A stretch of DNA of 64,000 nt from Bolinopsis microptera (Eukaryota > Ctenophora > Tentaculata > Lobata > Bolinopsidae), in NCBI RefSeq assembly GCF_026151205.1, contig NC_087079.1:1142028-1206027 (forward strand), given 5' to 3'. The notes under the pieces were generated by a model. The model was given only the letters and a program-made list of their open reading frames with translations, searched no databases and was not told the origin of the DNA. The translations under genes were made by a program, and so were the position numbers. Each line of letters opens with the position of its first letter. Within the stretch, counting starts at the first letter, position 1. This document shows, one piece after another, positions 10,201-20,500 of this stretch.

Positions 10201-10922
10201 AAATTTGTTAAGGCAAGTGAGCAGAACGATATAAACAAGCAGGAAGGATCATCTGTGATAGTCCTTATCAGTTAAAATATAGGATGTACACTGTACAGTG
10301 CAGCAGTGTAGAGAATGGAATGTGCGATGCATCGTGGTGAATAGAATTGGTAAAACATAAATAAATCGGTGGTTTTTTTATTTTTTTACCCAGGATTTTT
10401 TTTGGTGGTTTCTATTAACCAATGTAAACAGTTCTGGGTGAGAAATTAACGCTAGCACACTCAGGAGCTAATTTTGTCAGACAAGCTCAGACTCACACAA
10501 AACTTAGCACGAAGTTGTGTCTAATTATGATTGACATTCTCTAAAAATTTGAAGCAAAAATATTAATCAGAACGTAAGTTATGGCGCTTTTCCATTCTGA
10601 AATAAAATAATTAGCAAGATCTCAGCGACCTGTAACAATTTTAAGAGATAAGGATGGGTAGACTTTCATGGGCCACCCTGTATAAACTTACTTTCCTTTA
10701 TCTGAATTCACCTTATCTAAACTTACTGTTCGTCTATCAAAACTTACCTTCTTTTATCTAAACTTACCCCTTAATTTTATTTGAGTATTTTAAAATTGAT
10801 CCCCCAATTGATCTACAAATTTAAATTGTTTATTTTCAGGGATTTCTTGGTTCGCATACTATAGATGTCGAGGAAGGAGGAGTGATAATTCAAACAACGA
10901 GTTATACGGGAACGAGATCTAG
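7295..10922 (+). CDS. Small cysteine-rich single-pass membrane protein
   Basis: I do not recognise the family. Exon 1 (7295-7481) encodes a signal peptide (MTVHLLLLLLLPALVYS) and a cysteine-rich start (YHCYDQKC, then IAC, HC, PLC). Exon 2 (from 8006, phase 1) adds CGDQCKCEY, CHC and a hydrophobic segment ILILAVLLVGVAL. Read without further splicing, exon 2 stops at 8133. If the CAG|GTTTAT donor at 8125/8126 is used, it joins in phase to an exon at 10840-10922 that finishes the membrane helix and gives a basic cytoplasmic tail (YYRCRGRRSDN, then 10 residues and a stop), a classical type I topology of about 129 residues. The second model is chemically more sensible and implies that a complete mariner element sits in the second intron. 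The ectodomain has ten cysteines. Both other gaps in the gene hold tandem arrays made from its splice sites. Confidence 0.6.
7481..7660 (+). repeat. 45-bp array copied from a splice donor
   Basis: Four 45-bp units, each starting GGTAGGTCAG and ending CTACTTTAGCAG. The first unit contains the exon 1 donor of the small membrane protein gene (GTAG|GTAGGTCAG), and each later unit repeats a comparable donor together with an acceptor-like TTTAGCAG. Confidence 0.9.
7778..7986 (+). repeat. 33-bp array inside a duplicated acceptor segment
   Basis: About six 33-bp units (GTTGCCAGGGTAACGCATG followed by TATCACGTGACAC). The array is flanked by two copies of GTCTAACYCCGCATTCCC (near 7760 and 7986); the right copy continues into CAG|GTATAATG, the acceptor of exon 2. 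The flanking copies therefore look like a duplicated acceptor region that opened to hold the array. Confidence 0.9.
8810..10000 (+). CDS. Tc1/mariner (IS630-like) transposase, first catalytic Asp replaced
   Basis: 396 residues, no introns or breaks. The N-terminal half has helix-turn-helix DNA-binding segments (around residues 35-85 and 118-140, RRSANLGIPRTTLQRIL). The catalytic half has PKLNVWCAISSHGIIGPYFF, the second acidic motif FMQDGARVH (D289) and SPDLTPCDFFLWG (D331), a spacing of 41 residues. The first acidic motif, normally W-x-D-E-A, reads WWTNEAKF with AAC at 9374-9376, so the first metal ligand is Asn189. The frame is otherwise complete, so loss of activity would be recent, or another residue may serve. 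The start could also be a later Met near residue 31. Confidence 0.9.
   Translation: MNSHGNFTIAGIDFPLKSRNNLLTINDHLIMPLLTVQQRIFIVSESKDTPFAALIQLFIAKFPGITPPTRKAVYNLKKKFTEHGVVTNRQKDASGPPSTGVTFENTVAVVGSVADHPRQSTRRRSANLGIPRTTLQRILRTELKLYPYRWTVHHTLQLQDPPVRVRFADWLLLKDSTNEDFIGNIWWTNEAKFCLHGSVNSHNAIHWGSQRPDSVQQRPTQNSPKLNVWCAISSHGIIGPYFFKDAAGATVTVNGDRYLQMLQSFFIPELFNFCAHHDLDPSLMSFMQDGARVHIPNRIIDYLGDQFGSMTIGEKLAQHWPARSPDLTPCDFFLWGWLKDKVYESLPIPNLAALEVVIRDNLRNIPITHCQNSCLSVAKRMDVLKSRGGGHIEHLL
9999..10098 (+). repeat. Four 25-bp repeats after the transposase stop
   Basis: Four perfect tandem copies of AAACGGTGATTTTAATCGCC plus AACAC overlap the TAA and lead toward the right inverted repeat. Each has an internal near-palindrome (GGTGATTTTAATCGCC), so they might be subterminal transposase-binding sites; that is inference. 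Confidence 0.85.
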
Positions 10923-11149
10923 ATGAGATAGTAAGGAGCTATCTTTATGAAGGAGCTATCTTTATGAAGGAGCTATCTTATCAATGACGGAGTAATTAAC
11001 TTCTAAGTCAAGGCTATCGTAATAGACTCTAAGGTGATAATTAATATGATTTGAAACAGACTCACTTTTCAATTTGTGAATGTTTTTATACTATTGGGTT
11101 GTTGTCACCAACATTTAACTAATGTCAACGTTGGAAAGGGTGTATCTAT

Positions 11150-11555
11150 TAGGTATGTACCAGGTATGTACCAGGTATGTACCAGGTATGTACCAGGTAT
11201 GTACCAGGTATGTACCAGGTATGTACCAGGTATGATATGTACCAGGTATGTACCAGGTATGTACCAGGTATGTACCAGGTATGATATGTACCAGGTATGT
11301 ACCAGGTATGTACCAGGTATGATATGTACCAGGTATGTACCAGGTATGTACCAGGTATGTACCAGGTATGTACCAGGTATGATATGTACCAGGTATGTAC
11401 CAGGTATGTACCAGGTATGTACCAGGTATGTACCAGGTATGATATATACCAGGTATGTACCAGGTATGATATGTACCAGGCATGTACCAGGTATGTACCA
11501 GGTATGTACCAGGTATGTACCAGGTATTTACCAGGTATGTACCAGGTACCAGTAA
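11150..11555 (+). repeat. 11-bp minisatellite carrying AG|GTATGT
   Basis: About 35 units of GTACCAGGTAT, with a longer 16-bp form (insert GATAT) after every three to five units, giving a higher-order pattern. Every unit includes CCAG|GTATGT, at once an acceptor end and a consensus donor. It lies 230 bp past the last exon of the small membrane protein gene. Long open frames across it are artefacts. Confidence 0.92.
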
Positions 11556-12450
11556 CAACTCTTTTACCGTATAGTTCTGTTCAGAGTCACCCTCCAATAT
11601 ATTCGGTAAATAGGGGTTACCTAAAAACAAAATAATTAGAGTCAGTTATTAAGTTAGTAGGAGTAATTAAATTATACCGTTTGTGTTTTGTCCTAACCTA
11701 ACTTATTTTAATTTTAATTAATAAAAATGGTGCATCCCTTGAAGTCAGGATTATGTAAACCCGGCAGACTCTTTGTTACTAACTTAGTATATAGGGGAAC
11801 ACATACAATACTCCACGAGAGTTACTCAGTGGTTATTGGGTTTGCTTTCTAATTTATTGTCGTTTGTGGCTGTATTCCAAGCTGAAACCGAGTATATTTT
11901 TGACTATTTATAGTACAGACAGATCTGTCTGAAAAAAACACATTTAATGAATTCTTGTCTGCACGAACTGGTAATTTGTTTCCATATTTGGGCATATTGC
12001 CCTGGTTTTTCTGTTTGCTTTATAAAGGGTTAAAATTTCAGTTGTTAAATTTGTATTCAATTTTAATCGCGAATCGTTTTTATGAACTATGTCGATAATT
12101 CTAATTTTATACAATCCTAATAATTTATTAGTATATCACAATCAGCGTTATTGCATATCGATTTTTCCACGAATATATTGTAATTTGCATGGATTTTAAT
12201 TATAAATACAGTGATATTTATCCACAGTTTATGTTATAAATGCTTTACGATCAATATTTCTAATTTAGAATTAAACCGTTTGATTTTGTATGTTTTCGTT
12301 TTTATTTTTTGGCTGTATCACGATAATTATGGGTTCGCCTGCATGGCCCACAAGAGGATAGTATAAAGATGCTTTGCCTACCCGTACCTCTGAAGTTTGG
12401 CACTCCTCCAAGAAGATGTTGCCGGGAGAAATCGATGAAGTGGGTAGTGA
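11556..12450. other. Intergenic, AT-rich
   Basis: No gene or repeat array seen. The right end (about 12290-12450) has higher GC and may be the 3' part of the retroelement fragment that follows on the minus strand. Confidence 0.4.
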
Positions 12451-12454
12451 GATC

Positions 12455-13445
12455 AAAAATCAATAGTTCCCACAGTCAGACAACAAATGAGTTAAAAAGT
12501 TCCAACAAAATCTTTATAACATAATTGGTAAAACATTTTCGGACATTTTCAATACCTAATAAGGATAAGGGTTAATACTCCAATTAAATTAGAAAATTAT
12601 GATTAAAACTAAGGGATGTTAGATAAATAAAAGTCAAACTCTCAAAAAAGGAAATGGAAAGTACTCGGGTATGGGGGGTTGTGAGGCCCCAACTAGTAGA
12701 AAAAACACTAGTACATCCCTGCATTAAAGATGAAATAATTTAAGGACCATTATCAAAAGTTTTATTTTCGAATAAAAGTGGCATACCAAAAGGATCACAT
12801 GAATTAATACCATACGGTTTCAAAGTTATGAGTTTTTGTATAACTTATAAGTAGATGTTCGTTAACTTCTTAATTACTAGGACTAGAATTCTTAAGGATA
12901 AAAACATTATAAGAAGCATCAAAATCAGGTCTATTAGAAAGGTTATGTGAGTCTATAACAAGGTGAGCTGCTTAACTATAAGCGTCACTATCATCAGATA
13001 AAAAATCATCACTAAGTTGTAAGGAAGGGTCTTTTAATAATTTATAATAGTTAGCTCTATGTTCGGTTACTCTTTCATGCAAAGTCCTAACGGTACGTTC
13101 AACAGAGCAGAAAGGAGACGGACATAATTTACAAATGAATATGTAAACTATGTTGTAGCTAGAACAGGTCCCTGGAGCTTGTCTTATCTTGACTCCATTA
13201 ATACGATAAGATTCCTCACTTCCTATCATGGCACAACACTTACAGTTCCACTGGTGGCATGGTTAATCTGTTTTTGTGTTATTCTCTGTATGTAATTGTG
13301 GGTTGAGGAGTCTTCTCCGCAAAGATGCGCCCGATCTTTTAACATAACTGAATAGTCTTTTGCAGGTGTTTCTTTCCTTGTTGGAGGTCTCCGTTGTACT
13401 TGTCGTGTCGGTGTTAAGATCCAGGATCTTCCATACTAAACTCAT
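12455..13445 (-). pseudogene. Penelope-like retroelement fragment (GIY-YIG end)
   Basis: On the minus strand 13445-13266 and 13262-12972 lie in the same frame and are separated by one TAA. The lower part has the element-type C-terminal pattern: a CxCC motif, then NIVYIFICKLC, TVRTLHERVTEHR, which matches the GIY-YIG nuclease domain of Penelope-like elements. The glycine-tyrosine-isoleucine core is degenerate (VYIF kept). The non-coding tail (12455-12600) is shared with a second fragment at 35092-35364. No reverse transcriptase domain is present, so this is a 5'-truncated dead copy. Confidence 0.65.
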
Positions 13446-13494
13446 CTAGATTAAGACCTACATTACTGAGTCTCGAGTTTACTTATAATTAACA

Positions 13495-13565
13495 AATAAC
13501 CTTCCGAAGTAAAACAAAACCTTCCGAAGTAACGCAAAACCTTCCGAAGTAACGTTAGTTCGGAA
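13495..13565 (+). repeat. Short repeats flanking telomere block
   Basis: Three copies of AACCTTCCGAAGTAA spaced by about 22 bp, followed by the inverted form TTCGGAAGG directly before the telomere repeats. Confidence 0.8.
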
Positions 13566-13573
13566 GGGGGACT

Positions 13574-13941
13574 GGTTAGGGTTAGGGTTAGGGTTAGGGT
13601 TAGGGTAAGGGTTAGGGTTAGGGTTAGGGTTAGGGTTAGGGTTAGGGTTAGTTAAGGTTAGGGTTAGGGTTAGGGTTAGGGTTAGGGTTAGGGTTAGGGT
13701 TAGGGTTAGGGTTAGGGTTAGTTAAGGTTAGGGTTAGGGTTAGGGTTAGGGTTAGGGTAAGGGTTAGGGTTAGGGTTAGGGTTAGGGTTAGTTAAGGTTA
13801 GGGTTAGGGTTAGGGTTAGGGTTAGGTTAGGGTTAGGGTTAGGGTTAGGGTTAGGGTTAGGTTAGGGTTAGTGGTTAGGGTTAGGGTTAGGGTTAGGTTA
13901 GGGTTAGGGTTAGGGTTAGGGTTAGGGTTAGGGTTAGGGTT
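13574..13941 (+). repeat. Interstitial telomeric repeat (TTAGGG)n
   Basis: About 60 head-to-tail TTAGGG units in a single orientation, with regular variants GTTAAGG and GTTAGGTTAGGG. Unique sequence lies on both sides, so this is not a chromosome end. The variants recur in blocks, which suggests secondary amplification. Confidence 0.97.
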
Positions 13942-14008
13942 GATACATGTTTCGTATCCCAATATCAGAGATAATATGCGCGAAAAGTGGCATGCAACGT
14001 ATGTCAAG

Positions 14009-14460
14009 GATTTCTTAAATTTTGTCTCAGGTTTTTTCGCGCGTCTCAGGATTTTTAAATTTTGTCTTAGGTTTTTTCGCTGTCTCGGGATTTCTTAAAT
14101 TTTGTCTCAGGTTTTTTCGCTGTCTCGGGATTTCTTAAATTTTGTCTCAGGATTTTTCGCTGTCTCAGGATTTCTTAAATTTTGTCTCAGGTTTTTTCGC
14201 TGTCTCGGGATTTCTTAAATTTTGTCTCAGGATTTTTCGCTGTCTCAGGATTTCTTAAATTTTGTTATAGGATTTTTCGCTGTCTTGGGTTTCCTTAAAT
14301 TTTGTCTCAGGATTACCTGCTGTCTTAGGTTTCCTTAAATTTTGTCTTAAGACTTTTCGCTGTCTTAGCTTATTTTGACATCTCAGGTTCGCTTAAATTT
14401 TGTCTCAGCTTTTTTGCAGTCTTAGCTTTTCTTAAGCAGTTTGTCTTAGGAATTTTTGCA
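14009..14460 (+). repeat. 40-bp minisatellite next to telomere block
   Basis: About eleven 40-bp units (TTTCTTAAATTTTGTCTCAG followed by GTTTTTTCGCTGTCTCGGGA), well conserved at first and increasingly diverged to the right. It starts within 70 bp of the end of the telomere repeats. Confidence 0.92.
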
Positions 14461-16430
14461 AATCCAATCCTAAGATCCGAGGCTGGGGGAGGCCTCTGGA
14501 GTTTATCTCCAGGATTAAATTATATCGAGTTATATGATTTAGCTATAAGGCGGTTTATAAATGTTGTATTTATTATTATTATAATTAGGACTGTTGATGT
14601 GAAAGAAAGTGTATCTAAATTTTACAATGACGTATGTGACAAAATTTACATTTCTTGACCCTATTTTGAAGAACCATACCCCGATTAGAATTCAATATTC
14701 TTCCAGGAATTATTGGTAGGTTATTTTTCAGCAAATCAGAACCCAAGTTTAACAATGCTGAGTTTGATATCACTAATTTACCGAAATGTGTCGAAATTTA
14801 CTTTTCCTGCCCCAACAGTATAATTACAATGTGATGAAAAATGGGCATAGGGTTTCTATATTTCCTGTTTAAATCCATTCCAACTATAATAAGGGCAGTT
14901 GATATGAAAGAAAATCTATCTAACTAATGCAATGGCTGATGTGACAAAATTTACATTTCTTGCCCCTATTTTGAAGAATCATACCTCAATAAGTATATAA
15001 TGTTACTTTATCACCATCACTATGTCGATAAATTAGTTATTTTGCCAACACGGAGCAAATAAAATTATAATATTTTTTTGTGACGAAATTTTCAAATTTT
15101 TACCCTGTTCAGGTGTTGAAATTTATCCAATGTTAACATATCACTTCCATATGATAATTTATATGACCGGCGTATGGTTGAAATATTGTTAATTGATCCA
15201 TAGTACGTAATATAGGATGTTTAAGTTGGTATACTAATATTTACTCAATTTCACACATGTTGAGATATCATACAAATTTATGTGACTAAATTTACCTATT
15301 TCTGCCTTCTGTATTTGTATTTGCCTATAACAATGAAATATGTGAACGATTCCAAACACATTCAGCTCACAAAATAATGCTAGACTATTCGGCATTTCTT
15401 GTCAGGATGTCATAAACATCCCTCATATAAATTTCTTAAATGTGTGACGGAGTTTACATGGTGCTACCATTTAAGGGAAAAAGTCGCTAAATATGTAGAT
15501 AATAGTCATATACAGCTATTCTATGAATTGGAAATTCGAAAATTTGGTCAAACACGGCAACAAGGGGTCCATATAAACTCCGTCACGTTTTTATAGTGTG
15601 ACAAAGTTTACAACTCACTGCCGGCTGCATTTAAGCGATATCTTATCGTCTGATAAAGATATCGTTATGCGACAAGGTTTATCTAGAGGATGAAACGATT
15701 ATCTTAGGGTTAGAGGGTTTATATATAGTTTCATAGTGTGACACATTTTACATCATCTTCAGTAGGGTCACTAATATTTACCAATATCCTCAAACTTCAA
15801 TGAACGTGTCCATATATACCAGTAAATTCAGCAATGGTAATTGACTAACTAAAAGATTAAGGTTAGACACCTAAAAGTATACTTCTATCAATAAAGTACT
15901 AAATTCATAATACTGCAGAAGTGCTATTACAGTTAAATTCTGTTACCTGAACTCAACTAAACACTGGACAGTTTTTAATATTGGTAATGTTAATGAATTG
16001 TAATTGATTGATATGTAATATTTAGGCCCGTGGCCATTTTTCACACACTAAACACTTTTAATATTACAGCATATACTATTATGAAAGATATTTTGTGTCA
16101 AATAGAGGTTGTTTAATCATTCTTGATTCTTACACACCAAAGGTGTGTTTTTAATTAATTTATTATTGTTAATAAAGTTTTTATTGAGAATTTTATACAT
16201 TAGTCTATAGACCAATTAAATTATTTTACTGGTCACGTGTATGGTTAAGAGTTTTATGACATTGAATGAATCTATTTATTACGAGTATTAAGGACTGCTT
16301 GTATTTTTTATTTATTTGTTTTCACTTCTTATCTGCACATTTAGGCAGTTGCTCTTGTAACCATAGTTTTAGAGGACTATTGCTTGGTGTAAATCTTCCA
16401 TATTCCACTTAAATGATCCTTTTTTTTTGT
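14461..16430. other. AT-rich intergenic with a local direct duplication
   Basis: No gene seen. A segment of about 105 bp at 14588-14695 recurs diverged at 14893-14995 (shared GTGACAAAATTTACATTTCT and CCCTATTTTGAAGAA). Otherwise unremarkable. Confidence 0.5.
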
Positions 16431-16434
16431 ATGT

Positions 16435-16710
16435 TTTTCTTCTGTCTCTCACGGCCACGGCTAGTATACATACTCATTGGAGATCCAAGAGCCTTATTGG
16501 GAGGAGCTTCAGCATGCAATACTCTTACATCTAGAAATGCCCTTTCCAATGTAATGGGTTCCATATACTCCTAGCACTGACATCTAACCTAGCTCCATCT
16601 GCTTTGTTGGCCGCAGCAGGAAGTTCTGTCCCGTAGACAGGAAGAAGGAGAGGTTCAGTGGTAACATATTTACAGCCAGCAGTTTGTAAGAGGATTTGCT
16701 AACACATCTG
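16435..16710 (-). pseudogene. Frameshifted retroelement-like ORF fragment
   Basis: On the minus strand one frame reads ADGARLDVSARSIWNPLHWK and stops; a second frame continues with FLDVRVLHAEAPPNKALG. Together they resemble an R-x-D-V-x-A-R, FLDVRV pattern that I associate with repeated ORFs of cnidarian-type genomes, class unknown to me. The frameshift shows it is dead. The call rests on this pattern alone. Confidence 0.4.
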
Positions 16711-17593
16711 TCACTGAATTGTGGTGAAGAGATACATACCCATCCCTTTTGCATATTAATGAGTGATTTATTGAGTTGTCACTTCCACATACACAGTTTC
16801 TTGCAGCATTTTTATTCCAAAGTTGTACCTGAGGGCTAGGGCGTCACTGAATTATCTGGAATCAGTAATTGAATTATCTGGAATGTGTATCGTAAGTGCG
16901 TCTTGTACCAGAGGCGGCTCGTGGGAGCTGGCTGGCAGTTTTGTTGGGGGTCCAATCGATGGACTGGGGGGGGGGGGGGGGGGGGAGGGGGGCTTGGGAG
17001 CCGGCTCAAGCTGATCCCTCCAAACTACCGATTACATTACACACAGGGCCTTGTAAATGTAATGTGTAACACTTTACAGGCGACAGCAAACAAACACAAA
17101 AACTTATAACATGGGTGAAACAGGACACCAGTCCACACGTGTACGATCTCAGCCGCGCAGTATCATATAGCAGTCAAATTGCAAAGGGTCCTGGACCCCC
17201 AAATCGAGGCAAATCATAATAGATTACCTATAGTGGGATGCGCACGATGTGCTTTGTAACGTTTACAATTAACTATGTGTTAAAACTGCGCAGCTGAGTG
17301 GTCCAGGACTCCCTACAACACAAAATTTCACGAAGATCACGCGTGCGCTTACATTAAAACGTATCATAGTAAATGAAGACCTTTATATTGCGATTTGTTA
17401 TTTCCTAACACTATTACTAATTACTGTCTCTATTTTAAGCACCAGCCACCAGATAATAATTTTAAGGCGTCCACGGACGCCTGGACGCCCTCAATAGCCG
17501 CCTCTGTCTTGTACATGTACGAAACTCTCATTTCATACTAAAATATTTTCAGCATGGTTTTAAAGATTAGATCAATTCAACTTGCTTAGTACC
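16711..17593. other. Upstream region of the DEP gene
   Basis: Non-coding. Includes a run of about 24 G with one interruption near 16966-16990 and a moderately GC-rich stretch (16900-17500). No promoter motif is clear. Confidence 0.4.
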
Positions 17594-20500
17594 ATGGGTC
17601 GCATAAGAGTGAACAAGACTGTCGAAAAACCTATAAGGAGGGAAGAAAAGAAACCTATTACTGCATATAGAGCAACTAGATTGGTAATTTCGTTTTCAGT
17701 AAGATTATATAATTCTGGTTTAAAATTATAGTTGTATGATTTATTATATAATGATATATTATTATTATCACGAAAACTGTATTTTGAATTATGAGACTAA
17801 TAATTTATAATATTTCAGTGGAATCAAGTGGTGAATGGCTTCAAGAGATTTATGCCTCTAAAACCTCATCGTTTGAAGCTTCAAGTCTATGAGGACAGTT
17901 TTAAGAGAGATGAAGGACAGAAATGGCTTGTTGAATTCATAGCCCAGACTGGATTGTTGAAACCCATTTCTATGGAGAAGGCGGGGACACTGATTGACAA
18001 ATTTGTTCAGCTTGGCATAATTGAAGAGGTAATTAAACATATATCTTTTTTCATGAACTGTCATTTTGTTTAGTTGAGAAAACCCACATTCCTTTTGCCT
18101 TAAACGCCACGTCAATTTCAAAGTTTCTCACAATGGCTGACCTCAACACATACATATTTAGTCTGATGAAGCCCAGTACTTTGTTGAGTCTAGCTACCAT
18201 CAAACTATCTTATCTTCACAGGTTTGCTGCTCCAAAAACTGGCTGCGCTCTCCAACTGTTCTCTACAAATTTAGCTGTGAAAGTAAATTTCGAGTAGAAA
18301 AGCTAAGGTCACTTCGATATTATAGGTCAGTATTATAGGTCTGTGCTCTCTGGTTCCTTTTCTACTTTTCAGATATTTTTTCAAGTTCCTGTTACTTATT
18401 TCTATTAATTCTACTGTTTGTTATAACATAGTAAGATTTGTAAATTAATGACTATTACACTTAATCAGTCGGACGCCTCTAAAAGGAACACCTGAAGTTG
18501 ACCTGAAGTTGGCTAAAGCTGAGATGTCCCCCGTAAACCCACCTCTGCGCTCCCATACTCCTATGTACGTTCCTGGTAGAGAAAATCTCCTCATGTACAA
18601 GAACTCTCCCAAGGTGGGATTCAAGGAGGGTTCTAAAACTCCCCCTGCACTGAGAAAACTGCTGAACAACAACAACTTGATGTGTACTCCTTGCAAACAA
18701 AGTGAGTTTAAAAATTGAACTTAATTTTAAATAAATAGTTTGTAAAACCACGGAATGAGCTATGTGCACTACAGAATATGTTTCCCGGTGATTATGTTCC
18801 AGAAATGCAATTGTTTCAGTTCAACAATATAGTTACATCATGATCGTTAAGTGTCCAGTGTTCACTTAATTCCGAAGGTAAGTTGGTGTAAAAGGGATTA
18901 ATTTTAAAGCTACAGTACTGACTGCTGTTCCTCTCAATCAATTTCCATCACTCCTTGATTGCATGCTAATAAGCCAATTTCTATCCAAAGATTATTTCTG
19001 TGACCTTTCTTGTTTTCTTTAGAAATTATAAAGTTTATAAAAACCGGCTCAGATAATTAGACAACTTAGTACTTTTTATCGAATTTCACCTCGAAATAAC
19101 ATAGAATCGATCTGTTATAGCTGTATCTTATTTCCAGTGTTATATGACTGTACAGAATACAGATTCTGTAATCAAATCACCAGTGTAAACAAAAAACGTA
19201 GAACTTATATATACGGTAATGAAAAGTAATAGTAAACGTTAAGAAGAATAAGGGTTAAGTTTCTGAACTTATATGAATCCAGGTATTCAAAATATGCAGG
19301 TTTTGGGTAAATGCCAGCTGAGTAAAGTGCCAGCTTTGTCGTGCCACCCTGCTCTATCATACAGGGTGGGCCAAAAGTCAGTACCCATACGTTGGCCTTA
19401 ATAGCTCCGCCGTGTTTTATATTTGAGAGCTGTTGCTTTGCAGATGGCATACTGTACTTACTGGTTCGAGGATTCCGTCGTCAAAATTTGAAAATTCGAA
19501 TATTTTAGACCACGCCCATTCAATATTAAAACACCTATATTGTTTTCTCTGAACATGCTGAACGCCTAATGTTTTCAGAAACGGTAGATTATCAAATGTT
19601 GCATATGATCTAAAAAACATGAGGAAAAACGGATTAGAAATGACGAAGTTATCAAGCATTTTGTGTATCTCGTTAACAAAATTGACTGGGTGATTATGTG
19701 ACACCGTGACACGACACCTTAATTGGGCACCCTTAACAATTCCCATAATGTTTAACGGGGTAGTTAACGGGGTCACCTTATCACGTGATTAGGTAAACCA
19801 ATCACCTGATCACACGTAATGAAAAAACTCGTTTTGCTTCATATCTCGGTCATCTGAGAAGCTACAGTTCTAATTCTTTCAGGACAAACGAAATTTGAAT
19901 GGCCAAACACAATTCAATAACATTTAGCTTGATCCGACTATCCAAACTATCAAATAAATGTGAAAATGAACTTCCATTTGAAAAAAATGAACGCGAATAT
20001 TTTTCGAGTTGACAAATTCCTCGAACCAGTGGTGGTACTAAGTCATACCAGAAGGAAGTATTTAAATTGGGCACTCAGTGACTGAGCTATAAAGTCCAAC
20101 GTATGGGTACTGACTTTTGGCCCACCCTGTATATATAACGTAAATTTGTCCGGTTCACCGCAAGTTCACAGCTCACACTTAATTACTAAATCGTCACACT
20201 CTTACACTCTACAATCTACATTCCCCCGAGAATAGAGTATCAAGACACCACTCTGACTTGTAATTCTCCGTTATGTTGCGTATATTTGTTATATCGATCA
20301 TTTTAGTAGTTCCCAAATCCAACGCGGCAGATAAAAAGTACAATGCACTGCAGTTCGGGACCACAAAACACGACTACATAAGATTCAGCTACAACATGAC
20401 TTCTCTCCGCAACTCCTTGTCCGTCTGCACGTGGATAAAGCGAGTATCCACCGACTCTGCAATTCCTGTAGTGTTTGATTACTTCAGCTGGGACGACCAC

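Larger units (their letters stand above)
8167..10680 (+). mobile_element. Tc1/mariner-type DNA transposon with about 520-bp inverted repeats
   Basis: Starts CAGGGTGGCCCATGAAAGTC and ends with the complement; TATA flanks both ends, as expected for TA insertion. The terminal inverted repeats extend from 8167 to about 8688 and from about 10162 to 10680, unusually long for the superfamily. The single intronless transposase gene lies between them. The arms differ at scattered positions. The element lies in the predicted second intron of the small membrane protein gene. Confidence 0.95.

Noticed and set aside
11076-11635. Frames of up to 171 codons of YQVCTR/VPGM type
   Set aside because: Translation of the 11-bp array on both strands; no conserved flanks.
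13822-14098. Asn-Pro and Leu-Gly repeat frames
   Set aside because: Translated telomere repeats.
19205-19776. Minus-strand frames of 81 and 119 codons (also 38057-38308)
   Set aside because: They overlap the TIR elements and are not kept between the two copies.
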